In this document: one piece after another, positions 40,965-53,115 of the stretch
Position numbering within the stretch: position 1 is the stretch's first letter
How the letters are laid out: every line of letters begins with the position of its first letter
DNA from: Pantoea sp. IMH
GTDB taxonomy: Bacteria > Pseudomonadota > Gammaproteobacteria > Enterobacterales > Enterobacteriaceae
NCBI RefSeq assembly: GCF_000599885.1
Contig: NZ_JFGT01000005.1
Coordinates: 248,001 to 312,000, forward strand
Direction: 5' to 3'
Length of the DNA stretch: 64,000 bases
Translations under genes and position numbers: made by a program
Notes under the pieces: generated by a model
The model's database searches: none
What the model saw: only the letters and a program-made list of their open reading frames with translations
What the model was told of the DNA's origin: nothing

Positions 40965-42419
40965 TTAATCAAACAGGGTGGAGGCTGACGCTGATTGTTC
41001 AGCGGAAGAGCCAAAACGGTTACCGATAATAAAGGCGATCAAACTGAGCGTCAGTGCCGGTACGATCGGATGGTATCCCCAGGGCTGAAGGGACAAGCTG
41101 GCCAGTAAGGTATAGCAGCCCGCGCCGGTAAACATGCTGCTCAGTGCGCCAGCGGCATTGGCCTTCTCCCAGTAAAGGCCCAGCACCAGCGGCCAGAGGA
41201 AAACGGCTTCCAGTCCGCCAAACGCCAGCAGGTTAAGCCAGATTATCATCTCCGGTGGCCGCCAGGCAGCCAGCAGCAGCAGCAGCCCCAGCACCAGGGT
41301 AATAATGCCGGACATCCTCTTCAGCAGCGGCTCGTTGTGCATCTGCTGGGGACGTACCCGCAAATAAAGATCCTTGACGATCGTGGCGGAAGACTGCAAT
41401 AGCTGAGCGTTGATCGTCGACATGATAGCGGCCATCGGCGCGGCCAGAAAGATCCCGGCGGCGAGCGGAGGCAACACCTGGATCATCAGCGTGGGGATTA
41501 CCCGATCAGGGATCGTCATATCGGGGATCACCGCCCGGCCCAGCGCGCCCGCGAGGTGCATCCCTAACGTCAGCAGCGTTACCACCAGCGTCCCGATGAG
41601 CATTCCCCCATGCACCGATTTGCTGTCTTTATAAGAGATGCAACGTACTGCCGTGTGCGGCAGGCCAATGACGCCAAAGCAGACAAGGATCGAGAAAGAG
41701 GCCAGAAACGTGGGTGAAATGATGTTATCCACGCCGCCTGGCGTGACCAGCTGCGGATCGATCTGCTGAAGCTTGTCGACAGCGCTGTGCATGCCGCCAG
41801 CGGCATGAATAATGGCAAACAGCAGTAGAAAGGTGCCGATAAGCATAACCAGACCCTGCATCGCATCGTTGAGTACGCTGGCGCGAAAACCGCCAAAAGC
41901 GGTATATAAGGCGATGCTCACGCCGAAAATCAGCAGTCCGGTCTCATAAGGAATATTGGCGGCGGTTTCCAGCAGTCGCGCGCCGCCAATGAACTGCACG
42001 GTCATGGCACCGATAAACGCAATCAACAGACTAAGGCTGGCAAACCAGACCAGCAGCGGGCTGCGATAGCGGGCGTAGAGCATATCGTTGAGCGTGACGG
42101 CGTTATAGCGTCTGGCCAGAATAGCGAATTTCTTGCCCAGAATGCCCAGCGAAAGCCAGACGGCAGGCACCTGTACCATCGCCAGCAGCACCCAGCCCAG
42201 TCCGTACTTATAGGCTGCGCCTGGCCCGCCGATAAACGAGCTGGCGCTGATATAGGTGGTAGCCAGAGTCATCGCGAGGACAAAGCCGCCCATGGAGCGG
42301 CTGCCGAGGAAATATTCGCTGAGGAAATTACCTGCCCGGCGTTTGCGCATTGCGTAAACGGAGATGGCCGCCACCAGCAGCAGATAGCCTGCCAGAGGCA
42401 GGATGATTTCAAGTTTCAC
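40965..42419 (-). CDS. panF: PanF, sodium/pantothenate symporter
   Basis: 484 residues (E. coli 483). Sodium-solute symporter family member importing pantothenate, the coenzyme A precursor. About 13 membrane helices; early SSS segments [21 protein letters not shown] and the [15 protein letters not shown] region match PanF. Its start overlaps the yhdT end by 11 bp, as in E. coli. Confidence 0.97.
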   Translation of the reverse strand: MKLEIILPLAGYLLLVAAISVYAMRKRRAGNFLSEYFLGSRSMGGFVLAMTLATTYISASSFIGGPGAAYKYGLGWVLLAMVQVPAVWLSLGILGKKFAILARRYNAVTLNDMLYARYRSPLLVWFASLSLLIAFIGAMTVQFIGGARLLETAANIPYETGLLIFGVSIALYTAFGGFRASVLNDAMQGLVMLIGTFLLLFAIIHAAGGMHSAVDKLQQIDPQLVTPGGVDNIISPTFLASFSILVCFGVIGLPHTAVRCISYKDSKSVHGGMLIGTLVVTLLTLGMHLAGALGRAVIPDMTIPDRVIPTLMIQVLPPLAAGIFLAAPMAAIMSTINAQLLQSSATIVKDLYLRVRPQQMHNEPLLKRMSGIITLVLGLLLLLAAWRPPEMIIWLNLLAFGGLEAVFLWPLVLGLYWEKANAAGALSSMFTGAGCYTLLASLSLQPWGYHPIVPALTLSLIAFIIGNRFGSSAEQSASASTLFD

Positions 42420-42651
42420 GCTTGTCCTCCAGCGGGATATCGCGAAATACCAGCCGGATCATGAGCCAGCATAAAAAAATGAATAGCGCGGGCACCAGCA
42501 AACAGGCCATCTCAAACCAGTGAGGCAGGCCCGTCACGCCCTGGGTATTGTCAGAGAGCCAGGCCATCAGCGACCAGGCGCTAAGATAGGCGACTGCCAG
42601 CCAGAATGCCCAGCGCGCCTCACGATGAGCCTGAACAAAACGTTTGTCCAT
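42409..42651 (-). CDS. yhdT: YhdT, DUF997 membrane protein
   Basis: 80 residues from the ATG at 42651, the E. coli length; GAGGA lies 6 bp upstream, and ATGs at 42657 and 42669 are less well placed. Two membrane segments (about residues 14-35 and 47-70) with WFEMACLLVPALFIFLCW. Always found beside panF, so probably an accessory to the symporter; function not shown. Confidence 0.92.
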   Translation of the reverse strand: MDKRFVQAHREARWAFWLAVAYLSAWSLMAWLSDNTQGVTGLPHWFEMACLLVPALFIFLCWLMIRLVFRDIPLEDKRET

Positions 42652-42680
42652 CTCCATTCCTCGCCCCAAAATTCATAAAG

Positions 42681-42707
42681 AAAAAGGCCGGTCAGACCGG
42701 CCTTTTT
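42681..42707 (-). terminator. Terminator after accC
   Basis: A 12-bp perfect stem AAAAAGGCCGGT/ACCGGCCTTTTT with a 3-nt loop lies 19 bp after the accC stop, with U-rich tails in both directions. It separates aroQ-accBC from yhdT-panF-prmA, whose promoter must lie in the roughly 30 bp after it or depend on read-through. Confidence 0.9.
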
Positions 42708-42725
42708 GGCAAAACATCAGGCAAA

Positions 42726-44075
42726 TCAGGTTTCCTGAAGGCCGAGCTTTTTCTCCAGATAGTGGATGTTGGTGCCACCCTGCTGGAAGTTCTCGTCATT
42801 CATGATCTTCATCTGAAGCTCAACGTTAACCTTGATGCCATCGATGATCAGCTCAGCCAGCGCATTTCTCATACGGGCGATAGCCACGTCACGCGTCTCA
42901 CCATAGGTAATCAGCTTGCCGATCATGGAGTCATAATAAGGCGGCACGGTGTAACCCGCGTAAATATGTGACTCCCAGCGCACGCCAAAACCACCAGGCG
43001 CATGGAAACGGGTGATTTTGCCAGGGCTTGGCAGGAAGGTGTTAGGATCTTCGGCGTTGATACGGCATTCAACCGCATGACCGCGAATTTCCACATCTTC
43101 CTGTTTGATTGACAGCGGCTGACCAGCAGCGATACGCAGCTGTTCTTTAATCAGATCCACGCCGGTAATCATCTCGGTCACCGGATGCTCAACCTGGATA
43201 CGGGTGTTCATTTCGATAAAATAGAACTCACCGTTTTCGAACAGGAACTCGAAGGTGCCCGCACCACGATAGCCGATATCAATACAGGCTTTAGCGCAGC
43301 GCTCGCCGATAAAATGACGCATTTCAGACGTAATGCCTGGCGCTGGCGCTTCTTCCACCACTTTCTGATGACGGCGCTGCATCGAACAGTCGCGCTCAGC
43401 CAGATAGATGGCGTTGCCCTGACCGTCTGCCAGCACCTGAATTTCGATGTGGCGTGGATTTTCGAGGTACTTTTCCATATAGACCATATCGTTATTGAAA
43501 GCGGCTTTCGCTTCCGCACGGGTCATATTAATGGATTGTTCCAGATCCTTATCGTTGCGCACAACGCGCATGCCGCGACCGCCGCCGCCGCCGGAGGCTT
43601 TGATGATTACCGGATAACCGATACGCTCGGCAAAGGCACGGTTCTTTTCCATGTCATCTGTCAGCGAGCCATCAGAGCCGGGTACGGTTGGAACGCCGGT
43701 TTTTTTCATGGCGTTAATGGCGGAAACTTTATCCCCCATCAGACGGATGGTTTCCGCTTTCGGACCGATGAAGATAAAGCCTGAACGTTCAACCTGCTCG
43801 GCAAAATCCGCATTCTCGGACAGGAAGCCATAGCCAGGGTGAATGGCCACCGCGCCAGTGATCTCAGCCGCTGAGATCAGGGCGGGGATATTCAGATAAC
43901 TTTTAACTGACTGGGCAGGACCAATACAGACGGTCTCATCGGCCAGCAGCACATGTTTCAGATCGCGATCGGCGCTTGAGTGTACGGCTACGGTTTTAAT
44001 ACCCAGCTCTTTACAGGCGCGCAGAATACGCAGCGCAATTTCGCCGCGGTTTGCTATTACAATTTTATCCAGCAT
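42726..44075 (-). CDS. accC: AccC, biotin carboxylase of acetyl-CoA carboxylase
   Basis: 449 residues, the E. coli length. Carboxylates biotin on AccB using ATP and bicarbonate, the first half-reaction of fatty-acid synthesis. ATP-grasp fold with glycine loop [32 protein letters not shown] and active-site [22 protein letters not shown] (Glu, Asn, Arg). 12 bp after accB, same operon. Confidence 0.99.
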   Translation of the reverse strand: MLDKIVIANRGEIALRILRACKELGIKTVAVHSSADRDLKHVLLADETVCIGPAQSVKSYLNIPALISAAEITGAVAIHPGYGFLSENADFAEQVERSGFIFIGPKAETIRLMGDKVSAINAMKKTGVPTVPGSDGSLTDDMEKNRAFAERIGYPVIIKASGGGGGRGMRVVRNDKDLEQSINMTRAEAKAAFNNDMVYMEKYLENPRHIEIQVLADGQGNAIYLAERDCSMQRRHQKVVEEAPAPGITSEMRHFIGERCAKACIDIGYRGAGTFEFLFENGEFYFIEMNTRIQVEHPVTEMITGVDLIKEQLRIAAGQPLSIKQEDVEIRGHAVECRINAEDPNTFLPSPGKITRFHAPGGFGVRWESHIYAGYTVPPYYDSMIGKLITYGETRDVAIARMRNALAELIIDGIKVNVELQMKIMNDENFQQGGTNIHYLEKKLGLQET

Positions 44076-44087
44076 GGTTCGCCCTCG

Positions 44088-44561
44088 TTATTCGATGACT
44101 ACCAGCGGCTCGTCAAATTCAACGGGTTGGCCGCTTTCGACCAGAATCGCTTTGACTACGCCGGATTTATCCGCTTCGATCTGGTTCATCATTTTCATCG
44201 CTTCAACGATGCAAAGGGTATCACCCGCGTTAACTTTTTGACCCACTTCCACAAACGCTTTCGCATCCGGGCTTGGTGTGCGGTAGAAGGTACCGACCAT
44301 AGGTGAACGTACGATATGACCACTGATCTCAGCACTGGCGGGTGAATCCATCGCCGGTGCCGACGCTGGCGCTACTGCGGCTGCCAGTGCTGGCTGCTGC
44401 TGCATCATTGGTGCGGCATAAGCCTGCTGCATCATCGGATAGCCGGTATTGACCGGTGCACGACTGATGCGAACTGACTCTTCGCCTTCAGAAATTTCCA
44501 GTTCAGCGATGCCTGATTCTTCAACCAGTTCGATCAGTTTTTTAATCTTACGAATATCCAT
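44088..44561 (-). CDS. accB: AccB, biotin carboxyl carrier protein
   Basis: 157 residues (E. coli 156). Carries the biotin moved between AccC and the carboxyltransferase. The C-terminal biotinyl domain has the biotinylated Lys in EAMKMMNQI; an Ala/Pro/Gln/Met-rich linker (about residues 40-80) precedes it, and the N-terminal part mediates dimerisation and, in E. coli, autoregulation. Confidence 0.99.
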   Translation of the reverse strand: MDIRKIKKLIELVEESGIAELEISEGEESVRISRAPVNTGYPMMQQAYAAPMMQQQPALAAAVAPASAPAMDSPASAEISGHIVRSPMVGTFYRTPSPDAKAFVEVGQKVNAGDTLCIVEAMKMMNQIEADKSGVVKAILVESGQPVEFDEPLVVIE

Positions 44562-44582
44562 AAATGTGGTTCCGTACTCTCG

Positions 44583-45035
44583 TTAATTAGATTGTGACAG
44601 GCGTTTTACGGCCGTCTGTAAAGCCCAGGTATAGCCGTCGTCGCCCAGTCCACAAATTACGCCAGCAGCAATATCAGAAAGATAAGAGTGATGACGAAAC
44701 GGCTCGCGGGCATGCACGTTTGACAGATGCACTTCGATAAACGGAATGCTTACCGCAAGCAGGGCGTCACGAATTGCCACGCTGGTATGCGTGAAAGCGG
44801 CCGGATTGATGACGATATAATCCACATTGCCTTTTGCCTCATGAATGCGGTCAATAAGCACATGCTCCGCATTAGACTGAAGATGGCTCAGTTTCACGTT
44901 CAGCTCGTCAGCTTGCGATGTCAGGGTGCTGACGATATCCGCTAACGTTGTCTTACCGTACTTCTCTGGCTCGCGTGTGCCCAGCAGGTTCAGGTTAGGA
45001 CCGTTTAAGAGCAGTATATGAAACTTATCAGCCAT
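44583..45035 (-). CDS. aroQ: AroQ, type II 3-dehydroquinate dehydratase
   Basis: 150 residues from the ATG at 45035 (AGGAG upstream). Dehydrates 3-dehydroquinate in the shikimate pathway by the anti route, as a dodecamer. Catalytic Tyr in [19 protein letters not shown] and the His of [17 protein letters not shown] are present. E. coli K-12 uses type I AroD and lacks this gene; a place just before accBC is common elsewhere. Cotranscribed with accB (21 bp). Confidence 0.97.
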   Translation of the reverse strand: MADKFHILLLNGPNLNLLGTREPEKYGKTTLADIVSTLTSQADELNVKLSHLQSNAEHVLIDRIHEAKGNVDYIVINPAAFTHTSVAIRDALLAVSIPFIEVHLSNVHAREPFRHHSYLSDIAAGVICGLGDDGYTWALQTAVKRLSQSN

Positions 45036-45145
45036 CTTGCTGCTATCTCCTGCGATAAATAAGGCATCGCACAAAATACATGGGCAAAAGCCATTTGTCA
45101 CCTTTCACGGTGAATTTTGGCCCGGGCGCAGGTTTGAAGTCGGGC

Positions 45146-45151
45146 ATTATA
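45146..45151 (-). promoter_or_regulatory. Probable -10 box of the aroQ-accBC promoter
   Basis: A perfect TATAAT on the minus strand (GGTTATAATGCCCG) about 110 bp before aroQ, with a poor -35 17 bp earlier. The long leader resembles the distant promoter of E. coli accBC. Confidence 0.55.
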
Positions 45152-45273
45152 ACCATTTCGGGGCAATTCGCAGCTAAATACTGGTCGTATCAGCGAAGTT
45201 AATCAATCACGTACGGAAGCCTGTCGCAATTTAAATGCTGGATATGCGAAACAGCACACAATCTGGCAACACT

Positions 45274-45876
45274 TTAGCGCAACCACTGACGGAATTTTTT
45301 ATAGCGCCACACCAGCAGAAGCGCGGCAGCCAGCGCGTATAAAACCGGCTGTGGCGAGAGCGTCTTTACCGACCATAAGTAATGCACTGGTGCCAGTATG
45401 GCCACCAGATAAATGGCGTTATGCAGCGTCTGCCAGCGCTTGCCCAGCTTACGCTGCGCCTTCTGAAACGACGTGACGGCCAACGCCAGCAGGATGATCC
45501 AGCTGATAATGCCCAGCGTCAGATAAGGACGTGAGATCAGTTCCGATCCCAGCAGGCTGAGATTATTGATGCCTAACTCCAGGACGGAATAACTGACAAG
45601 ATGGAGCGTAGCCCAGGCAAAACACCAGAGACCGGTCAGGCGGCGAACCCGAATCAGCAGGGGCTGTTTCCCGTAGCGCGCCACCGGCGTAATCAGCAGC
45701 GTACCCAGCAGGAACTTGAGCGCCATTCTGCCGGTAAAATGCTGAATATCCTTGGCCGGGTCGGCACTGAACCAGCCCTGATTTACCGACAGCAGCAGCC
45801 AGAGCAGGGGCAAAAAACCGGCAAGATGGAGCAGTACTTTCAGGCCGGTAATCTGCCTTGCTGACAGACGACCCAT
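45274..45876 (-). CDS. msrQ: MsrQ, heme-binding membrane subunit of MsrPQ
   Basis: 200 residues (E. coli 211). Inner-membrane cytochrome passing electrons from the quinone pool to MsrP for repair of oxidised methionine in periplasmic proteins. About six membrane helices with heme-type His ([37 protein letters not shown]). Its start overlaps the last base of msrP. Confidence 0.96.
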   Translation of the reverse strand: MGRLSARQITGLKVLLHLAGFLPLLWLLLSVNQGWFSADPAKDIQHFTGRMALKFLLGTLLITPVARYGKQPLLIRVRRLTGLWCFAWATLHLVSYSVLELGINNLSLLGSELISRPYLTLGIISWIILLALAVTSFQKAQRKLGKRWQTLHNAIYLVAILAPVHYLWSVKTLSPQPVLYALAAALLLVWRYKKFRQWLR

Positions 45877-46880
45877 CAGAAGTTCTCCCTCAGGTCGAGA
45901 CCGCGATAGAGCGAGGCGACCCGATCGGCGTAGCCATTAAACAACAGCGTGGGTTGACGTTTAACGTCAAGGATGCCGCCAGAGCCAATAAAACGCTCTG
46001 TAGCCTGTGACCAGCGGGGATGATCAACGTGCGGGTTTACATTGCCATAGAAGCCATATTCGTCAGCAGCCAGCTGATTCCAGGTCGTTGGCGGCATATC
46101 CTTCATCAGCGTAATTTTCACGATCGATTTGATGTTTTTAAAACCATATTTCCAGGGCACGGTCAGGCGGATAGGCGCACCATTCTGCGGCGGTAGCGCC
46201 TTGCCATAAACGCCAGTCGTCAGCAGCGTCAGCGGGTGCATCGCTTCATCCAGTCGCAGTCCTTCCACATAGGGATAATCAAGACCGCCACCGATAAACC
46301 GGTCTTTCTGGCCTGGCATCTGTTCAGGCGCATAGAGCGTCTGGAAAGCAACATAGCGGGCGTTGCTGGTGGGCTCCGCCGCCTTCAGAAGTTTGCCCAG
46401 TTCAAATCCAATCCAGGGAACGACCATCGACCAGGCTTCCACGCAACGCATCCGGTAAATGCGCTGCTCCAGCGGGAAACGGCGATAGATATCATCCATG
46501 CTCAGCGTGATCGGTTTCGCTACCTCGCCACCAATCTCAATTTTCCAGTCAGCGGTCTGCAGCGTACCGGCGTTAGCTGCCGGATCGGCTTTATCCAGGC
46601 CGAATTCATAAAAATTATTGTAACCGGTGACTTTATCTTCCGGCGTCAGCGGCAGATCGACCTGATACTGCGCAGGCTTACTGAAATCGAGCGGCTTACC
46701 CGCAGGGGCTTTAGGGCGATCGTTACCCTTGAACCAGGAAAGCACGTCGGCATGAGATGCGACAGGGAGCGAGAGCGCCGCCGCCCCAATCCCTAACGTC
46801 TGTAATAGTTGGCGGCGCTTTGCATTAAAAACGTGTTCAGGCGTCACATCATTTTCAGTCAGTTTATCGACGTGTTTCAT
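45876..46880 (-). CDS. msrP: MsrP, periplasmic methionine sulfoxide reductase
   Basis: 334 residues from the ATG at 46880 (GGAGG 8 bp upstream), the E. coli length; a longer start at 46895 is possible. Molybdopterin enzyme reducing methionine sulfoxide in proteins. Tat signal ([19 protein letters not shown]) at residues 22-45, molybdenum-ligating Cys in [14 protein letters not shown]. Operon with msrQ. In E. coli this pair is far away, next to hprRS. Confidence 0.97.
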   Translation of the reverse strand: MKHVDKLTENDVTPEHVFNAKRRQLLQTLGIGAAALSLPVASHADVLSWFKGNDRPKAPAGKPLDFSKPAQYQVDLPLTPEDKVTGYNNFYEFGLDKADPAANAGTLQTADWKIEIGGEVAKPITLSMDDIYRRFPLEQRIYRMRCVEAWSMVVPWIGFELGKLLKAAEPTSNARYVAFQTLYAPEQMPGQKDRFIGGGLDYPYVEGLRLDEAMHPLTLLTTGVYGKALPPQNGAPIRLTVPWKYGFKNIKSIVKITLMKDMPPTTWNQLAADEYGFYGNVNPHVDHPRWSQATERFIGSGGILDVKRQPTLLFNGYADRVASLYRGLDLRENF

Positions 46881-46980
46881 CGGGCAAGCCTCCACAGGCG
46901 GATTTTTCTTCAGCTTTTAGCATGAACAAAGAGTCTGCATTCGGCGAGCAGATAGCGGAAAATGTGAAATTTCCTGGTAA

Positions 46981-47004
46981 CCCCTTTTCCGGATGGAAAA
47001 GGGG
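46981..47004 (-). terminator. Hairpin after acuI
   Basis: A 10-bp perfect stem CCCCTTTTCC/GGAAAAGGGG with a GGAT loop lies 12 bp past the acuI stop. The minus-strand tail has only two T, so it may be a weak terminator or 3' stabiliser. Confidence 0.6.
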
Positions 47005-47015
47005 AGAGGGTGGCG

Positions 47016-47993
47016 TTAGCGGATTTTGACCAGCGTCCGTCCGGTTATCTCATTATTGAGTAGCCTCATCGCACCGGCAGGGGCTTCCTGTAGCGTAATT
47101 TCGCGTGTGGCCTGCTGGTAAAAATCGGCAGGTAACGTCTTCACCAGCCTTTTCCAGGCTTCCACGCGGCGGGCGGTGGGTGCATTGACAGAATCTACGC
47201 CCTGAAGACGGACATTGCGCAGAATAAAAGGCATTACCGTGGTGGGAAGGGTAAAGCCGCCTGCAAGCCCGCAAGCCGCCACAACGCCGGCATAGTTCAT
47301 CTGCGCCAGCACGTTGGCCAGCACTTTATCGCCCACGGTATCAATGGCGCCAGCCCAGCGCTGTTTTTCCAGCGGGCGGGCATCAGCGCTGAACGCTTCG
47401 CGGGAAAGGATCGCCCTGGCGCCTAACTGACGCAGATAATCATGGGTGGATTCCCGTCCGCTAACGGCAACAACCTGATAACCCAGGGCGCTGAGCAACG
47501 CCACCGCCGTACTGCCCACGCCGCCGCTGGCACCCGTAACAATAATTTCGCCCTCTTCGGGCGTAATGCCGCCTTCTTCAAGGGCCATCACGCAAAGCAT
47601 GGCCGTCAGTCCCGCCGTGCCAATGATCATCGCTCTGCGGCCATCCAGCCCTTCAGGCATGGCGACCAGCCAGTCGCCTTTTACTCTGGCCTGTTCCGCC
47701 AGCCCGCCCCAGTGATTTTCTCCCACGCCCCAACCGGTAAGTATCACGGCCTGGCCGGTATGAAAACGGGGATCTTCGCTGTGATGCACCTTGCCAGCAA
47801 AATCGATGCCTGGCACCATCGGAAACTGACGAATGATTTTCCCTTTGCCGGTGATAGCGAGCGCATCTTTGTAATTCAGGCCTGACCAGTCAATATCCAC
47901 TGTCACCTCACCGGCCGGAAGCGCCTCCGGAGAAAGGGTTTTCACTACGGCAACGGTTTTGCCTTCTGACTGTTCAAGTACAAGTGCCTGCAT
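47016..47993 (-). CDS. acuI: AcuI, acrylyl-CoA reductase (NADPH)
   Basis: 325 residues from the ATG at 47993 (AGGAG upstream); E. coli AcuI/YhdH is 324. Zinc-free medium-chain reductase that reduces toxic acryloyl-CoA to propionyl-CoA. NADPH-binding GASGGVGSTAVALL at about residue 155, and NYKDALAITGKGKIIRQFP near the N-terminus. Divergent from csrD. Confidence 0.96.
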   Translation of the reverse strand: MQALVLEQSEGKTVAVVKTLSPEALPAGEVTVDIDWSGLNYKDALAITGKGKIIRQFPMVPGIDFAGKVHHSEDPRFHTGQAVILTGWGVGENHWGGLAEQARVKGDWLVAMPEGLDGRRAMIIGTAGLTAMLCVMALEEGGITPEEGEIIVTGASGGVGSTAVALLSALGYQVVAVSGRESTHDYLRQLGARAILSREAFSADARPLEKQRWAGAIDTVGDKVLANVLAQMNYAGVVAACGLAGGFTLPTTVMPFILRNVRLQGVDSVNAPTARRVEAWKRLVKTLPADFYQQATREITLQEAPAGAMRLLNNEITGRTLVKIR

Positions 47994-48218
47994 AAGAATC
48001 TCCTGAAATAAGCGTCTGAGAGAAGAAATAAAGTCTGCAACTACTGTACGCCCGACGAATCTCACTATTCTGATATCAGGCAAAAAAAAGCGGAACGGGA
48101 TGTGGTATTTTCCACCGCTGGCCTTAAAAAGCCGGTCATTTTTCCACTTACGTGCTGTTTAACAGTACGACAGAGAACGTTAAAGGCGCTACATCAACGC
48201 GGTAAAATGGGCACAGGG

Positions 48219-50168
48219 ATGCGACTAACCACCAAACTTTCTGCAATTATCACGCTTCTCAGCGCACTGGCTATGCTGCTTATGCTGGTGGGATGCGGAC
48301 TGAGTTTTTTTTATCTTAGTAATGAACAAACCGAGGACCGCCTCAGGCTGATGTCTGAAGAGGTGGACAGGGCACTGGTTTCGCAAACGCCCGGCCAGAT
48401 GATCCCCTGGATTCGGCAGATGATGGGGCCGCTGCAAATCGCCCGGGCAGAACTGCTTGAAGATGAGCAGGTTCATTTTCAAATCCGGCATTATCAGAAA
48501 GCCGTCGTGGACGAAAAAACGAACCGTTACCGACAAATTACGATGGCTCTGCCTACCCATCCACAATTCAAATTGCGAATTCTGTCGCTGGATCCGACCA
48601 AAACCTGGCTCAGCTCTTTTACCGGCGTATTTACCCTGGTGGTTATCGTTTCCGTCGTGGTGATCATGATGCTGGCATTGCTGTTAACCCATCGCTGGCT
48701 TTACCGGCAAATGCAGGGTATGGAGCGTCTGGAACAACGTGCTGGCGAGATATTAAAAGGTGAAAGGGGCAGAGTGAAGCAGGGCTCCGTGCATGAATGG
48801 CCGCCCAAAGTCAGCAGCGCCATTGATTTGCTGCTGGCAGACCTCAGTGAGGCGGGAGAGCAGCGTAACCGCATTGATACGCTAATCCGCACCTTCGCGG
48901 CACAGGACGCCAAAACCGGGCTGAACAACAGGATGTTTTTCGACAACCAGCTAACGACCATGCTGGAAGATACGGAGGCGGGAAGCTCTCACGGCATGGT
49001 GATGATGATTCGCCTGCCTGATTTCGACATGCTAAGAGAGAGCTGGGGCCACGGTCAGACCCGTGAGTATCTTTTTGCGATGGTGAATCTGCTTTCTACC
49101 TTTGTACTGCGCTACCCCGGTGCGTTACTGGCGCGTTATTTTCGCAGCGATTTTGCCGTGCTTTTACCTCATCGTAGCCTGAAAGATGCCGACAGCATCG
49201 CTTCCCAGCTGATCAAAGCCGTTGATGCTCTGCCGCCCACGCGGATGCTGGATCGGGAAGATATGATCCACATCGGTATCAGCGCCTGGCGGAGCGGGCA
49301 AACCACTCAGCAGGTGATGGAGAGCGTGGAGCGGGCTACCCGGCACGCTGCGCTTCAGGGCGGCAATAACTGGTCGGTGGCGGAAGTGCCTCAGCAGGAT
49401 GTTGTGCGCGGTAGCGTTATGTGGCGCACGCTGCTTGAAAACACCCTTAGTCGGGGCGGGCCTCGTCTCTATCAAAAACCGGCGGTGAATAGCGAAGGTC
49501 GCGTGGATCACCGCGAGATGATGCCGCGGATTTTTGACGGTAACAAAGAGCTGCTGGCCGCGGAGTTTATGCCGTTAATCCAGCAGTTGGGGATGGCCGA
49601 AAGTTACGATCGACAACTGGTCACCCGTATCATCACGCTGTTGCCGCTCTGGCCGGAGGAAACGCTGGCAATCCCTCTGACCGTTGATTCTCTTTTACAC
49701 CGGCCCTTTCAGCTCTGGCTACGTGATACGCTGCTGCAATGCACTAAATTGCAAAGAAAACACATATTATTTGAACTTGCAGAAGCAGATGTCTGTCAAC
49801 ACATCAGCCGTTTAAGCAGCGCCTTTCGTCTGATGCAGGGTTTTGGCTGCCGGATTGCGGTGATTGAGGCGGGGTTAACGGTTGTTAGTGCAGCCTATAT
49901 TAAGCAGTTTGATGTGGAGTTGATAAAGCTTCATCCCGGACTGGTGCGCCATATCGATCGGCGCACGGAAAATCAGCTTTTTGTGCAAAGCCTGCTTGAG
50001 AGCTGCAAAAATACCGCCACGCGAATTTTTGCAGCTGGCGTACGTACGCGGGCCGAGTGGCAAACGCTGACCGAACTTGGCGTGAAAGGCGGTCAGGGCG
50101 ATTTTTTTGCCCCCTCCGAACCGCTAAGCAGTAACGTGAAAAAATATTCACAAAGATATCGAGTTTAA
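48219..50168 (+). CDS. csrD: CsrD, regulator of CsrB/C small-RNA decay
   Basis: 649 residues from the ATG at 48219 (MRLTTKLSAIITLL); E. coli 646. Membrane protein that makes CsrB/C sensitive to RNase E, raising free CsrA. Membrane segments at about 8-30 and 135-158 flank a periplasmic domain, then degenerate GGDEF and EAL domains: the GGDEF signature reads FRSDF and the EAL motif reads REMM, so neither c-di-GMP synthesis nor hydrolysis is expected. C-terminal EAL-like segments (LLKLHPGLVR-type, GGQGDFFA) match E. coli. Confidence 0.95.
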   Translation: MRLTTKLSAIITLLSALAMLLMLVGCGLSFFYLSNEQTEDRLRLMSEEVDRALVSQTPGQMIPWIRQMMGPLQIARAELLEDEQVHFQIRHYQKAVVDEKTNRYRQITMALPTHPQFKLRILSLDPTKTWLSSFTGVFTLVVIVSVVVIMMLALLLTHRWLYRQMQGMERLEQRAGEILKGERGRVKQGSVHEWPPKVSSAIDLLLADLSEAGEQRNRIDTLIRTFAAQDAKTGLNNRMFFDNQLTTMLEDTEAGSSHGMVMMIRLPDFDMLRESWGHGQTREYLFAMVNLLSTFVLRYPGALLARYFRSDFAVLLPHRSLKDADSIASQLIKAVDALPPTRMLDREDMIHIGISAWRSGQTTQQVMESVERATRHAALQGGNNWSVAEVPQQDVVRGSVMWRTLLENTLSRGGPRLYQKPAVNSEGRVDHREMMPRIFDGNKELLAAEFMPLIQQLGMAESYDRQLVTRIITLLPLWPEETLAIPLTVDSLLHRPFQLWLRDTLLQCTKLQRKHILFELAEADVCQHISRLSSAFRLMQGFGCRIAVIEAGLTVVSAAYIKQFDVELIKLHPGLVRHIDRRTENQLFVQSLLESCKNTATRIFAAGVRTRAEWQTLTELGVKGGQGDFFAPSEPLSSNVKKYSQRYRV

Positions 50169-51529
<1,361 letters not shown>

Positions 51530-51593
51530 TTTGCCCGAAGGAGCGCAGGTACGCTGCGCTCCTGTTGATGATGTCGAGGATAACGCCGAGTTT

Positions 51594-52622
51594 ATGAAGC
51601 CAATCTTCAGCAGGGGGCCCTCCCTGCAGTTACGCTTGTTTTTAGCGGTTATAGTGGCAATAGGCGTCATCGTTGCCGATAGCCGAATGGGCGCTTTTAC
51701 CAAAATTCGCACCTATATGGATACGGCGGTCAGCCCATTCTACTTTCTGGCCAACGGGCCACGTCAAATTCTGGACAGCGTTTCTGAAACGTTGGCCTCC
51801 CGCCAGCAGCTTGCGCTGGAAAATACCGCCCTCCACCGGGAACTGATGCTGAAAAACAGCGAGCTGCTGATGCTGGGACAGTTCAAGCAGGAGAATGCGC
51901 GCCTGCGCGAGTTGCTCGGTTCGCCGCTGCGTCAGGATGAGCAGAAAATGGTGACCCAGGTGATTTCAACCGGTACCGATCCTTATACCGAGCAGGTTGT
52001 GATTGATAAAGGCAGCCTCAGTGGCGTGTATGAAGGCCAGCCGGTAATAAGCGATAAAGGCGTGGTGGGTCAGGTGGTGGCGGTTGGCAAAATCACCAGC
52101 CGCGTTATGCTGATTTGTGACTCCTCCCATGCGCTGCCCATCCAGGTATTACGAAATGATATCCGCGTGATTGCCGCCGGTAACGGCTGCACGGAAGATT
52201 TGCAGCTGGAACACCTGCCGGGCAATACCGATATCCGCCCCGGCGACGTGTTAGTGACCTCCGGCCTCGGCGGTCGTTTCCCAGAAGGCTATCCGGTCGG
52301 CGTTGTCACTTCCGTCAAGCTGGATACACAGCGCGCCTACACAGTTATTCAGGCTCGCCCTACGGCAGGCCTGCAACGCTTGCGTTATCTGCTGCTGCTG
52401 TGGGGCGCCGATCGGAATGGCTCAATGCCAATGGCCCCCAACGAGGTACATCGTGTCGCCAATGAGCGTCTGATGCAGATGATGCCGCAGGTACTGCCAG
52501 CCGCCAGCGAACTGATGGGGCCGCCCGCACCGGCCTCACTCTCTGGCAGCGAAAGTGCGCCGGCAGCCGGTACGGCAGAGCGAAACGCACCAGCCTCATC
52601 GCCGCCTGGAGGTCAGCCTTGA
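51594..52622 (+). CDS. mreC: MreC, Rod-complex periplasmic scaffold
   Basis: 342 residues from the ATG at 51594 ([13 protein letters not shown]); the frame extends upstream to a TTG directly after mreB, but the E. coli-like start is preferred. Bitopic protein activating PBP2-RodA. One membrane segment (about 12-32), a coiled coil (about 65-105) and beta domains with [12 protein letters not shown]. The Pro/Ala/Ser-rich tail is shorter than in E. coli (367 residues). 4-bp overlap with mreD. Confidence 0.97.
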   Translation: MKPIFSRGPSLQLRLFLAVIVAIGVIVADSRMGAFTKIRTYMDTAVSPFYFLANGPRQILDSVSETLASRQQLALENTALHRELMLKNSELLMLGQFKQENARLRELLGSPLRQDEQKMVTQVISTGTDPYTEQVVIDKGSLSGVYEGQPVISDKGVVGQVVAVGKITSRVMLICDSSHALPIQVLRNDIRVIAAGNGCTEDLQLEHLPGNTDIRPGDVLVTSGLGGRFPEGYPVGVVTSVKLDTQRAYTVIQARPTAGLQRLRYLLLLWGADRNGSMPMAPNEVHRVANERLMQMMPQVLPAASELMGPPAPASLSGSESAPAAGTAERNAPASSPPGGQP

Positions 52623-53107
52623 GCAGCTATCGCAGCCACGGACGTTGGGTCATCTGGCTTTCATTTCTGGTCGCCCTGGTGTTGCAAATTATGCCCTGGC
52701 CGGAGCAGCTCTTTATGTTCCGGCCTTCCTGGCTGCTGCTGATACTGATTTACTGGACGCTCGCGTTACCTCATCGCGTGAATGTCGGCACGGGCTTTGT
52801 AATGGGATCTATAATGGATCTGATTTCTGGCTCGACGCTGGGCGTCCGTGCTCTCGCGCTTAGCATCATCGCTTACCTGGTGGCGTTTAAATTCCAGCTT
52901 TTCCGCAATCTGGCGCTCTGGCAGCAGGCGTTGATGGTGATGGTGCTCTCCCTGGCCATGGACGTTATTGTGTTCTGGGCAGAATTTTTAGTGATTGACG
53001 TTTCATTCCGTCCTGAAATTTTCTGGAGTAGCGTCATAGACGGTATTCTCTGGCCCTGGCTCTTCTTGCTGATGAGAAAAATACGCCGCCAGTTTGCCGT
53101 ACAATAA
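52619..53107 (+). CDS. mreD: MreD, Rod-complex membrane protein
   Basis: 162 residues, the E. coli length, using a TTG start that overlaps the mreC stop (TTGA); E. coli uses GTG here. Five to six membrane helices, with [22 protein letters not shown] conserved. Expression probably depends on coupling to mreC. Confidence 0.97.
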   Translation: MSSYRSHGRWVIWLSFLVALVLQIMPWPEQLFMFRPSWLLLILIYWTLALPHRVNVGTGFVMGSIMDLISGSTLGVRALALSIIAYLVAFKFQLFRNLALWQQALMVMVLSLAMDVIVFWAEFLVIDVSFRPEIFWSSVIDGILWPWLFLLMRKIRRQFAVQ

Positions 53108-53115
53108 GGATGATT

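Noticed and set aside
48102..48218. N-terminal extension of csrD by 39 codons
   Set aside because: The extension has no similarity to CsrD and overlaps the divergent promoter space; the ATG at 48219 matches the E. coli start.
51531..51593. Extended mreC from a TTG directly after mreB
   Set aside because: The added residues do not resemble MreC, while the ATG at 51594 gives the family N-terminus [10 protein letters not shown].
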